This document shows positions 9,702 through 17,000 of a stretch of DNA of 38,228 bases, in pieces; position 1 is the stretch's first letter, and every line of letters starts with the position of its first letter. A model generated the notes under the pieces. That model made no database searches. It was not told the DNA's origin and saw only the letters and a list, made by a program, of their open reading frames with translations. The stretch is from positions 1 through 38,228 of IMG/VR virus record IMGVR_UViG_3300046777_001599; one strand, given 5' to 3'. The translations under genes were made by a program, and so were the position numbers. The stretch comes from a virus.

Positions 9702-9750
9702 AAATTACCCCAGGGTGAGGGTTGTGTCAAGATTCTCACCAATTCTCACC
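9702..9750 (-). promoter_or_regulatory. Promoter of the ATPase gene with GGTGAGAA repeats
   Basis: On the minus strand there is a perfect -35 TTGACA (9730-9725), a 17-base spacer and a weak -10 TAATTT (9707-9702). Two direct copies of GGTGAGAAT, ten bases apart, lie immediately upstream of the -35 (9750-9743 and 9740-9733). An inverted CTCACC lies inside the spacer (9719-9714). One helical turn between the copies and overlap with the promoter suggest binding of a regulator. The first repeat contains the stop codon of the tail-chaperone gene. Confidence 0.65.
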
Positions 9751-10189
9751 CAGGTGGGGTTGGCCACTCTACTGACCAGGGGAAGCCGGGCTGAGAGGTG
9801 ACGTCGCGCAGGGATTGGCGATAGGTAGCCCAAGCAGCAGCGTCGACGGGAGCATCTGGAAGTTGAGTCCAATCGCAGGCAGACAACCGTTGGTTGCGGT
9901 CAGTGCGGACGTTGGCAGCTTGCTGATCGTCAAGGGCGGCGCAGGCTTCTGGGGGCAGGTCGACCGCTACGTAGTTGGTATGCCACTTGTCGCCGATCTG
10001 GATGACACCTTGCCGCACGACGGTTTGGTAGCGGGTAGCTACAGGGTAGGGACCTTCGAAGACGATGTCGCCGCCGAGACCGTTGATAGCGGATTCGGCC
10101 AGGGGGACGGGAAGGCTGGTGTTGGGGAACATAGCCCGGAACTCTTGCTCCTGAACGACTGCTCCGGTAGATTGAATGCGAATTTCCAT
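9746..10189 (-). CDS. Tail fibre assembly chaperone-like protein (Phage_tail_APC type)
   Basis: This encodes 147 aa with an ATG at 10189. The C-terminal half has the hallmark pattern RNQRLSACDWTQLPDAPV, then AAWATYRQSLRDVTSQPGFPW and a proline-rich end. It corresponds to the phage tail assembly chaperone family (Pfam Phage_tail_APC) found after fibre genes. The N-terminal half carries a FPNTSLPVPL segment also typical of the family. It follows the 1072-aa fibre gene by nine bases on the same strand. It probably helps fold or trimerise the fibre. Family recognition is confident; the exact client is inferred. Confidence 0.85.
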   Translation of the reverse strand: MEIRIQSTGAVVQEQEFRAMFPNTSLPVPLAESAINGLGGDIVFEGPYPVATRYQTVVRQGVIQIGDKWHTNYVAVDLPPEACAALDDQQAANVRTDRNQRLSACDWTQLPDAPVDAAAWATYRQSLRDVTSQPGFPWSVEWPTPPG

Positions 10190-10198
10190 GTTGTCCTC

Positions 10199-13100
10199 TT
10201 ATGCAATTGCCAAAAAGATGAATGTGCCACCATTGGCATTGATAGCCGCAGGCGCTGAACTGCTGATCTCGAAACCCGCACTATAGGGGTCGATGTAATC
10301 TGTTGACGCATTTTCAGCATTAGCACTATTTAGAAGGAAGTAAGGATCACTGCCTGCGACGATACCTCGTGCGGTGTCCCAGACATACCAATCGCCTGCG
10401 CTGTCGGTGCGCTTGATTAGGACGAAGCGTGCGCCGCTAGTGAAGCCGCAGTCGATCTGCTTGGTGGTGCCGGTGCCGGTGTAGGAGCCGACCTTGGATA
10501 CGCCTGCGACTGTGGCGAATAGGTAGGCAACGTAAGTTGCGGCACTTGCATTTACAGTTGATGATGTGCCGAGGCTTATATTTGATGCCGTAGGATATGT
10601 ACTATTCCAAAACGTAGCCCCCGTTACATAAGCGTCCGTAAGATTTAAAGTCAAATAAGAATTGGCCGGAATTTGAGTGCTTCCAACCGCCCATCCCGGT
10701 GCTTGAACTGCATCTCTCCGTTTTACTATCCAAAGCTCTGGCGCAACACCCAAGTTATGCGTCTGTGTAGTGTTGGCACCCGTCCCCGTATAGCACACCA
10801 CATCAAAGAAGCCGGGGGCGCGGCGGAATAGGTAGTTGATATACGTAGTGGAGTCATTGACGAGTACAGATGTCGTGCCAATTTTTACACCATCCATAAC
10901 ATCCCATGGATTGGCCTGAAGAATGTTGGTGCCTGCGGCAACCTCTGCGGCGGTATTGGATGTGACCATATAGCCAGTTCCGGTAAGCCTTGTAGAAATC
11001 AAATCTGTAACAGTTTGTGCGCGATTTTTAACCAAGATTACGTCGTCTGTCTGACCTCCAAGTACCGTCGCATTTACAGTGGTGCCATCGCGAGCGTTCA
11101 AACCAAACACACTCGTCCCCGTCGTCGGCGTCTTCATCGGGCCACGGCGGATGGCGATGTAAATCCAAGTTGAGTTTACAGGGACGCCTGTATCAGCACC
11201 AAAACCAGTAGCAGTAGGTTGAAATGCTGAACCAGATGAAGCTTCGGCATTTGCTAAATTTGGATAAAGCACTTGATTTGATGTGCTTGTTGGATTTGTC
11301 GCCGTAACAAGCCCCCTCATAGTATCAAATAATTGCCAATCTCCTGTGCTGTCTGTTCTTTTATATAAAACCCATTGCGGTTCCCATCCGAGATTTGTTT
11401 CAGAGATGGCGCCGCCTGCACTTGCAGTAACCGACCCACAGCTAATCACATTGTCCGAGCCTGTAGCGCCAAAGCCGCCTGCATCATGGGCAAAGAGATA
11501 GGCGACGTAGGTGGCGCCAGCGGTATAATAACCACTGGATGTAGTAAAACTTGAAGATGTTGCATTCATCCAGCCGGAAACTCTGGTTCCAGCAGCAGCA
11601 GTAGTGTTCAATTTAAGCACTTGAGTTGCGGTCAAACTACGATGCCAAACATCCCAATCACTTATGCCATCTGTTCTCTTGATAAATATAGACCCCGGAA
11701 CGGAACCTAAGTTATGATTGGCAGTTAAATTTCCGCTCCCATCAGCAGTAACAGTCACGACATCAAAGAATTTCGCCTGCTTGCGGAAGGTCCAAGAAAC
11801 ATAATTGTTGGGGCTGGTATTGATGTTAGAATTTGTGCCGATTGAAAAGCCATTACCATTAAAAGATGTAATAGCAGTTGATATAGCACCTGCCGCGCCA
11901 GTAGTTGAGGGCTGTAATGTAGAAGAAGTGCCGCGCGTTGTATCCATAATAAACGCTGGATTAGCTTGCGTACGGTCTTTAAGCCAAACCATGCCGCCCT
12001 TACCAGCACCTGTTGGAATCGTGGTGACATATGAAGTATAGGACGCTGCTGAATCCGTAAGAGTGGTAGCAGCTTCATTAAGCGCGGATGTGCTGCTTGT
12101 AAGAGTACCAGCGGAATCCGTCAGGGTAGATGTTGATGACGTAAAAGTTGATTCCTGATAGGTAAATGTTACTGTATTAACTTTGTAAGCTCCTGTGCCA
12201 GACCCATCGTCGGGAAACTTAGCAAGATAAAATTCACCGCGGCTCGAAATTTCTGTGTACCCGCAAAAGTAAATGCTGCCAGCATTATCAACTTGTATAG
12301 AATACAAGTAGTCAGTTGAACTGGTGCCGAACTTTCGCTGCCATTGTAATGTGCCCGACGTATTATATTTGATTATGTATCCATCCAAATTGCTCGACAC
12401 ACTAGCATATAAAGCTACATATGGATTGCCAGAACTGTCAACAGCAATAGCCCGCCCATTTATGGTGGTCGATCCAGAGGTGATGGAACGCTGCCATTGT
12501 AGAGTACCAGAACTATTATATTTGGCAATGATTCCAGATTGTACGCCAGCAATAGATGAATTTCCTGCAACATATACATTGGCAGAACTATCTACAGCAA
12601 TCCCATAACCGTAAGTAGCACTACCGGAAGTGAGGAACCGCTGCCACTGAAGAGTGCCTGCTGAATTGTACTTAGCCACAAATAAATTATTTACGGCACT
12701 AATAACGGTTGCTCCCGTTACATAAACATTGTCAGAACTATCTACAGCTAGACTATATGCATTACAGGCGCCGCCGCTGCTCGTTAAAGTACGCTGCCAC
12801 TGTAAAGTGCCTGATGAATTATACTTGACAATAAGAGCTTCTGCTGTTCCGGATGCATCAGTATCCCCGCATATGTAAACATTGTTAGAACTGTCTACCG
12901 CAATAGAGTAACCGTTATCAGTATAAAAAGTACTGAAAACTTTACGTTGCCATTGAAGAACACCTGACGTATCATATTTAGCTACTGAAAGTTCTACAGA
13001 ACTTGTTGGTGCATTCACTGTAGTGCCGCAAATGTAAGAATTACCTGAACTGTCTACAGCAATTCCATAAGCATATTCGGCGGATGTGCTGCCCAGACTC

Positions 13101-13417
13101 CGCTGCCATTGTATCGCGCCCGACGAATTGTATTTTGCTGTAACGAAATTCTGCCCAGGTCCTGACGTATTTCCATAGCCCGTTACGTACACATTCTTAG
13201 AACTGTCAACAGCTAATGCGGTCGCTGATTCAGAATTTGCGCCAGAGCCAAGCGTAGCTACCCAGCCAGAAGTCGTAGCCGCAGTTCCAAGTTGAATGTC
13301 ATTACCTATCGACTGTGCTGCCCCTGTGCCAGTGTAAAGAAATGGCGAAAAAACTTCCTCAACATAAATAGGTTGAGAAGCAGAAGACGTGCCGAGAAGA
13401 GATTCAACAAGAAGCAT
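10199..13417 (-). CDS. Large fibre protein with SBBP beta-propeller repeats and lectin-like repeats
   Basis: The ATG at 13417 is preferred over an in-frame start 12 codons upstream because it shares its first base with the stop of the previous gene (TAATG); this gives 1072 aa. After a short N-terminal segment, residues about 50-420 hold about seven copies of a unit with YGIAVDSSGNVYVAG, then AKYNSSGTLQWQR. This is the SBBP beta-propeller repeat. The rest contains at least four repeats with LGxxP-xxIxKRxDSxGDW-xxDTxRG, like the DUF7483 repeats of marine phage fibres. No catalytic motif is seen. It is likely the receptor-binding fibre or a peripheral adhesin. Confidence 0.82.
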   Translation of the reverse strand: MLLVESLLGTSSASQPIYVEEVFSPFLYTGTGAAQSIGNDIQLGTAATTSGWVATLGSGANSESATALAVDSSKNVYVTGYGNTSGPGQNFVTAKYNSSGAIQWQRSLGSTSAEYAYGIAVDSSGNSYICGTTVNAPTSSVELSVAKYDTSGVLQWQRKVFSTFYTDNGYSIAVDSSNNVYICGDTDASGTAEALIVKYNSSGTLQWQRTLTSSGGACNAYSLAVDSSDNVYVTGATVISAVNNLFVAKYNSAGTLQWQRFLTSGSATYGYGIAVDSSANVYVAGNSSIAGVQSGIIAKYNSSGTLQWQRSITSGSTTINGRAIAVDSSGNPYVALYASVSSNLDGYIIKYNTSGTLQWQRKFGTSSTDYLYSIQVDNAGSIYFCGYTEISSRGEFYLAKFPDDGSGTGAYKVNTVTFTYQESTFTSSTSTLTDSAGTLTSSTSALNEAATTLTDSAASYTSYVTTIPTGAGKGGMVWLKDRTQANPAFIMDTTRGTSSTLQPSTTGAAGAISTAITSFNGNGFSIGTNSNINTSPNNYVSWTFRKQAKFFDVVTVTADGSGNLTANHNLGSVPGSIFIKRTDGISDWDVWHRSLTATQVLKLNTTAAAGTRVSGWMNATSSSFTTSSGYYTAGATYVAYLFAHDAGGFGATGSDNVISCGSVTASAGGAISETNLGWEPQWVLYKRTDSTGDWQLFDTMRGLVTATNPTSTSNQVLYPNLANAEASSGSAFQPTATGFGADTGVPVNSTWIYIAIRRGPMKTPTTGTSVFGLNARDGTTVNATVLGGQTDDVILVKNRAQTVTDLISTRLTGTGYMVTSNTAAEVAAGTNILQANPWDVMDGVKIGTTSVLVNDSTTYINYLFRRAPGFFDVVCYTGTGANTTQTHNLGVAPELWIVKRRDAVQAPGWAVGSTQIPANSYLTLNLTDAYVTGATFWNSTYPTASNISLGTSSTVNASAATYVAYLFATVAGVSKVGSYTGTGTTKQIDCGFTSGARFVLIKRTDSAGDWYVWDTARGIVAGSDPYFLLNSANAENASTDYIDPYSAGFEISSSAPAAINANGGTFIFLAIA

Positions 13418-13890
13418 TATTTGGAATCCTGCATAGTTTGGACACCACGCCAAATGACGCCACCATCATCGGTGATGAACGTGAAGACATCGGTGCCGCT
13501 GGTTGTGATGGTCGGGACAGTACCGCCGGGCCACTTGACAGCGGAAGGCCACGTATTGGTATAGCCGCCCCCATTGGTGAGTTCTAAGATGAAGCCTGCT
13601 GCAACGGTGCTGGTAGGAGGATTGGCGAAGACCCATGAGACACTACCGCTGACTTGGGCCGAGAAGAAGTTGGAGTTGGCGAGGTCGAGGGTCGTGGTAG
13701 CAGATACGTTGGCGAGAGAGGTCTTGGCGAGGGTGTAGCCCGAAATGGAGTCGAGGATGTAGGTGCGGACCTGAGAAGCAGTCGCCTGACGGGAGCCAAA
13801 GCCGGATGCCGAGACCTTGGAGGTTTCGAAGCGGTCAGTAGCCGATACGGCTGTTGCGGAGGTAAGGCCGCTGATTTTATAGGTTGCCAT
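13417..13890 (-). CDS. Short fibre-like protein, paralogue of the following long fibre
   Basis: This encodes 157 aa with an ATG at 13890. The N-terminus (MATYKISGLTSATAVSATD) resembles that of the 755-aa fibre just upstream. The C-terminal 100 residues (VSATTTLDLANSNFF, WVFANPPTS, FILELTNGG, VKWPGGTVPTITTSGTDVF, FITDDGGVIWRGVQTM-DSK) are nearly the same as the C-terminal domain of that protein. It therefore looks like a shaftless version: an attachment end joined directly to a tip domain. Such tips are common on phage tail fibres. It may be a second receptor-binding subunit or a trimer cap. Confidence 0.72.
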   Translation of the reverse strand: MATYKISGLTSATAVSATDRFETSKVSASGFGSRQATASQVRTYILDSISGYTLAKTSLANVSATTTLDLANSNFFSAQVSGSVSWVFANPPTSTVAAGFILELTNGGGYTNTWPSAVKWPGGTVPTITTSGTDVFTFITDDGGVIWRGVQTMQDSK

Positions 13891-13899
13891 GTCAGTTCC

Positions 13900-16167
13900 T
13901 TACTTGCTGTCTTTCATGGACTGCACACCACGCCAGACAGTGCCCCCATCATCCGTGATGAAGACGAATACGTCCGTGCCAGAAGATGTGAGGGTAGGCG
14001 CTGTACCGCTAGGCCACTTGGTTGCGGAGGGCCATGTCACAGTTGCTGCACCACCATTGGCGAGTTCCAAGATGAAGCCCCCTGCTGCACCGCCATTAGC
14101 TGCCGATACGGGAGGATTGGCAAACACAAAGGTAGTACTACCAGCCGCAGTCACCATGAAGTAATTGCCGTCCAGCATGTCTAGGGTAGCAGTCGCTGAT
14201 ACGTTGCCCCTAATGACTGCCGTGATAGCGTAGTCCTTGAACTTGGGGCGCGTCACTAGGTTGTCGGCCATGTTCAGTTCGCCGGACATAGTGTCGCCAG
14301 CCTTCAGGACCCGCTGACCAATCGACACCACAGCCGCCGACACTGCCGCCGACACCGTACTAACTCGGATTTCGAGGGCGCTTACGACATTGTTGATGGA
14401 AGTGATAGCTGCTGAATTGGCGACATTAGTTGCTGACGCCGCACTGACTCGGATTTCAAGCGCCGATACGACGTTGTTAGTAGAGGTAAGTGCTGCCGAT
14501 ACATTGTTGACTTGAATCTGTAGAACACTGATAGACACAAAGGCCACTGAAGTACGAGCAGACACTGCGACAAGAACATTGTTCGTAGAGGTCAAAGCCG
14601 CTGATACGTTATTGACTTGGACCTGTAAGGCGCTTACAGATGCAGAAACGGCAGCAATGGCTACAGCGTTGACAGAAGTTCTAGATGATACGGCTGCGAT
14701 GACTGTATTGGCTGATACAACTGCCGCAGATACTGCGCTGACGCGAATCTCAAGGGCTGACACCACGTTGTTAGTGGAAGTGAGTGCTGCCGATACTGCG
14801 TTGATTTGGATTTGGAGGGCGCTAACCGAAGCAGATACTGCGGCCACCCGAATATCAAGAGCAGAAACTGCGGCTGACACTGTGCTGACCCGAACTTCAA
14901 GGGCTGATACAGTGCCTTCAAGGCTGGCAACAGCAGTAACAAGAGCCGCGATAGCAGATACGTTACCAATATTCGAGACCGCGATTTCGAGAGTGGATAC
15001 GCGAACTTCAAGAGCCGATACTACATTGTTGGTAGATGTAATGGCTGCGGCATTAGTGGAAGCAAGGGCGCTGACAGCGGCCACCTGAATGTTAAGCGCC
15101 GACACAGAGGCTTGGGTGTTGATGAGGGCAGTAGAGTTGGTCCAGACGCCTGCGCTGGTGTTGTAGGCGAGGACTTCACCGTCGGTCAAGGATGTGCTGG
15201 TGGAAGTTTTGACGTCGTGGAGTTCACCCAGTTCGTAGCCGTTCTGCACCTTGATGTAGACGGAACCGCCCCCGACTGAGCCGCCCTTGACGACATAGCC
15301 CATTTGGACTAGGTGCTGGGGCGCGACGGGCTTGGTAGCAGTTAGTTCGCCAGCCGAGACCGGAGACAAGTAAACGATCTGACCATCAGTGAAGGCGAAA
15401 GTGTTTACGTTATTGACGACACCGTCAGTGGCTACGAAGCCGGAAGCATTGACTGAAACGTCTTCAAGCATGATACCGAGAATGGTAGCACTATCCATAT
15501 CGGAGTCAGCTTGCGCCAGATCGACAGTAAGCTTCTGACCCGAGGCACCTGTGACCTTGACGACCTTGCCCTTGAGAAGGGTAGCAGCACTGTTGTTGAA
15601 GCAGTAGACAACTTCACGCTGACCAAGCAACAGATTGGCATTACCACCCACAAGACCCAGATCGAGGGTGCCATGCGTGATGTCCCAAGTCAAGCGCCCA
15701 ACCGACGCTGCAAATGAAGTGGAAGTATCAAATTCGATGTATTGGACGCTGTCGAGGTAGTCGCCGACCCGGTCGGCCTTGGTAGAAACGACCGCATTGA
15801 CAGACGTAATAGAGGCCGAATTGGCAACACCAGTAGCAGAAACGGCGCTGACACGCACCTCAAGAGCAGATACAGAAGCGGCAAGAGAAACTGCCGTTGC
15901 AGACACAGCATCAATACGAGCGTCATAAGTAGCCACAACGCCATTCAAAGAAGTGATAGCAGCCGCATTAACAGAGGTTAAGGCAGAAACTTGGTCGATT
16001 TGGGTTTGGAGGGCCGAGACAACAGGGCTAATAGATACGATGGCGAAGGCAGCAATAGTAGAGACAGTGGTTTGAAGGGTACCGCTATTTTGGACAATGG
16101 GAACTAATTCGGCTCCGGTAAGTGGACCTGCCGTTGTAAGTTCTGAGATTTTTTGCGAAGTCGCCAT
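13900..16167 (-). CDS. Long tail fibre/side fibre with heptad-repeat shafts
   Basis: This encodes 755 aa with an ATG at 16167. Order: an N-terminal MATSQKISELTTAGPLTGAE adaptor; a first Ala/Ser/Val repeat shaft to about residue 130; a folded domain of about 130-330 (EFDTSTSFAASVGRLTWDITHGTLDLG, REVVYCFNNSAATLLKGKVV) of the type seen in many fibre knobs; a long second shaft to about 620 with many units of VSALEIRVSAVSA and VSALQIQVNNVSAALTSTNNV; and a C-terminal domain shared with the next gene. The repeats form a trimeric coiled coil or fibrous rod. The protein is the first of three fibre-type genes transcribed together from the promoter at 16196-16224. Confidence 0.8.
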   Translation of the reverse strand: MATSQKISELTTAGPLTGAELVPIVQNSGTLQTTVSTIAAFAIVSISPVVSALQTQIDQVSALTSVNAAAITSLNGVVATYDARIDAVSATAVSLAASVSALEVRVSAVSATGVANSASITSVNAVVSTKADRVGDYLDSVQYIEFDTSTSFAASVGRLTWDITHGTLDLGLVGGNANLLLGQREVVYCFNNSAATLLKGKVVKVTGASGQKLTVDLAQADSDMDSATILGIMLEDVSVNASGFVATDGVVNNVNTFAFTDGQIVYLSPVSAGELTATKPVAPQHLVQMGYVVKGGSVGGGSVYIKVQNGYELGELHDVKTSTSTSLTDGEVLAYNTSAGVWTNSTALINTQASVSALNIQVAAVSALASTNAAAITSTNNVVSALEVRVSTLEIAVSNIGNVSAIAALVTAVASLEGTVSALEVRVSTVSAAVSALDIRVAAVSASVSALQIQINAVSAALTSTNNVVSALEIRVSAVSAAVVSANTVIAAVSSRTSVNAVAIAAVSASVSALQVQVNNVSAALTSTNNVLVAVSARTSVAFVSISVLQIQVNNVSAALTSTNNVVSALEIRVSAASATNVANSAAITSINNVVSALEIRVSTVSAAVSAAVVSIGQRVLKAGDTMSGELNMADNLVTRPKFKDYAITAVIRGNVSATATLDMLDGNYFMVTAAGSTTFVFANPPVSAANGGAAGGFILELANGGAATVTWPSATKWPSGTAPTLTSSGTDVFVFITDDGGTVWRGVQSMKDSK

Positions 16168-16195
16168 TCTACCTGTCCAGTCCTGTTAGCGGACA

Positions 16196-16224
16196 AGTAT
16201 AACATAATTAAGGAATATATTCCA
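16196..16224 (-). promoter_or_regulatory. Promoter of fibre operon, extended -10 type
   Basis: On the minus strand the -10 is TATACT (16201-16196) preceded by TGT, giving an extended -10. A 17-base spacer separates it from TGGAAT (16224-16219). The layout matches the RNR promoter at 18998-19026 (TGGAAA, 17 bases, TGTTATACT). A perfect 12-base palindrome GGAATATATTCC at 16212-16223 overlaps the -35 and may be an operator. The fibre ATG is about 22 bases past the expected start site. Confidence 0.6.
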
Positions 16225-16234
16225 GTCTAGGAAC

Positions 16235-16501
16235 TTAGCCTTGATTTTGCTCATCAGGTTCTTCGTCGTCATCTTTGGGCTCGAATACCATGTCAAAGAG
16301 GGTGTCGACCATTCCTTTTACTAAACAGGTGGAAAAGGGTATGGAAGTGGCTTTGACTGCGCCTTCTTCTTCCCAGGCTATTAGGATAGCGGAGGGATTG
16401 CGGGAGAGCACCTTGGAGATTACGGCAGCCACCTTGCGCTCAAGGTTGACCATCTCCGTAAACTCCTCGATGACCTCCTCTTTAGAGAGTTGAAAAGACA
16501 C
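16235..16501 (-). CDS. Small acidic protein, function unknown
   Basis: This encodes 88 aa from a GTG at 16501. A first helical region (SKEEVIEEFTEMVNLERKVAAVISKVL) is followed by a short beta-like stretch (SAILIAWEEEGAVKATSIPFS) and a very acidic tail (EPKDDDEEPDEQNQ). It begins six bases after the end of the upstream 72-aa gene, so the two are probably cotranscribed. The upstream Shine-Dalgarno is weak. I do not recognise the family. The acidic tail could bind a basic protein or mimic DNA, but nothing proves that. Confidence 0.55.
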   Translation of the reverse strand: MSFQLSKEEVIEEFTEMVNLERKVAAVISKVLSRNPSAILIAWEEEGAVKATSIPFSTCLVKGMVDTLFDMVFEPKDDDEEPDEQNQG

Positions 16502-16507
16502 CGGGAC

Positions 16508-16726
16508 CTATGGCTGTTTTTCGTTGTTAGTGAGGAAGTCCATTTGTTCAGCATCGTCGAAAAGGTCGTCGGTCATTTCCATGATTTCGGCGACGAGTTC
16601 GTCAGCAATGCCTTGGGCCTCCTTGAGGTTGGTGATTTCGAACTCCTCAAGGTAGTCTGGTTCATCTTCTAGCGAAGATACCTTGAAGACCCAAGTCCCA
16701 TCTGAGTATACAACCGAGAATTGCAT
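16508..16726 (-). CDS. Small acidic protein, function unknown
   Basis: This encodes 72 aa. ATG 16726 is chosen over the TTG four codons upstream because GGAG lies six bases before it. The first 20 residues (MQFSVVYSDGTWVFKVSS) look like beta strands. The rest is an acidic helix rich in Glu, Asp and Met (KEAQGIADELVAEIMEMTDDLFDDAEQMDFL). It lies just downstream of the intrinsic terminator that ends the RNR operon and upstream of the 88-aa gene. No family is recognised. Confidence 0.55.
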   Translation of the reverse strand: MQFSVVYSDGTWVFKVSSLEDEPDYLEEFEITNLKEAQGIADELVAEIMEMTDDLFDDAEQMDFLTNNEKQP

Positions 16727-16736
16727 GGCGAACTCC

Positions 16737-16776
16737 AAAAAATAGAAGCCAGAGGCATAATAACCTACTGACTTCT
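16737..16776 (-). terminator. Intrinsic terminator of the thyX-RNR operon
   Basis: On the minus strand, arms AGAAGTCAGTAGG (16776-16764) and CCTCTGGCTTCT (16755-16744) pair over 12 base pairs with one bulged T and an eight-base loop, followed by ATTTTTT (16743-16737). It lies six bases after the stop of the DUF1289 gene and just before the 72-aa gene, whose own promoter was not clearly found. Confidence 0.75.
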
Positions 16777-16781
16777 ATAAT

Positions 16782-17000
16782 TCAAGCTCTTAGTGGTAGT
16801 AGCCGGAGGATATGTTGCTTCTCCTCAGTAGTATATCGGCTCCAGTTTTCAACTTCTTCAAGAAAACGGAGGCACCCACCGCAACGGCGATCATAGGCAC
16901 CCCCAACAATATGACACTTTCCACGACACGGACTCCTTATATTAGCGGATTGGGCAGGCACCTGTAGCACATTCTGTACCAGTGTCGATTTCGTAGTCAT
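16782..17000 (-). CDS. DUF1289-like cysteine-rich small protein
   Basis: This encodes 72 aa with an ATG at 17000. Residues 23-72 read SPCRGKCHIVGGAYDRRCGGCLRFLEEVENWSRYTTEEKQHIL, which is the DUF1289 pattern: SPC-x3-C, then C-x-x-C, then a W...T-E-K helix. The four cysteines probably bind zinc or an iron-sulfur centre. DUF1289 proteins are small and widespread in proteobacteria, with unclear function. The first 19 codons overlap the RNR end. Internal GTG codons could shorten it, but a start before the SPC motif is needed. Confidence 0.72.
   Translation of the reverse strand: MTTKSTLVQNVLQVPAQSANIRSPCRGKCHIVGGAYDRRCGGCLRFLEEVENWSRYTTEEKQHILRLLPLRA

Noticed and set aside
13654-14184. 176-codon plus-strand frame opposite the fibre genes
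   Set aside because: Shadow of fibre coding sequence; composition follows the repeats on the other strand.
14330-15950. CRISPR-like or DNA repeat array
   Set aside because: The repeats are irregular and in frame; they come from the heptad repeats of the fibre protein, with no constant repeat-spacer pattern.
13900-16167. Diversity-generating retroelement target in the fibre
   Set aside because: No reverse transcriptase gene or template repeat is visible in the window.
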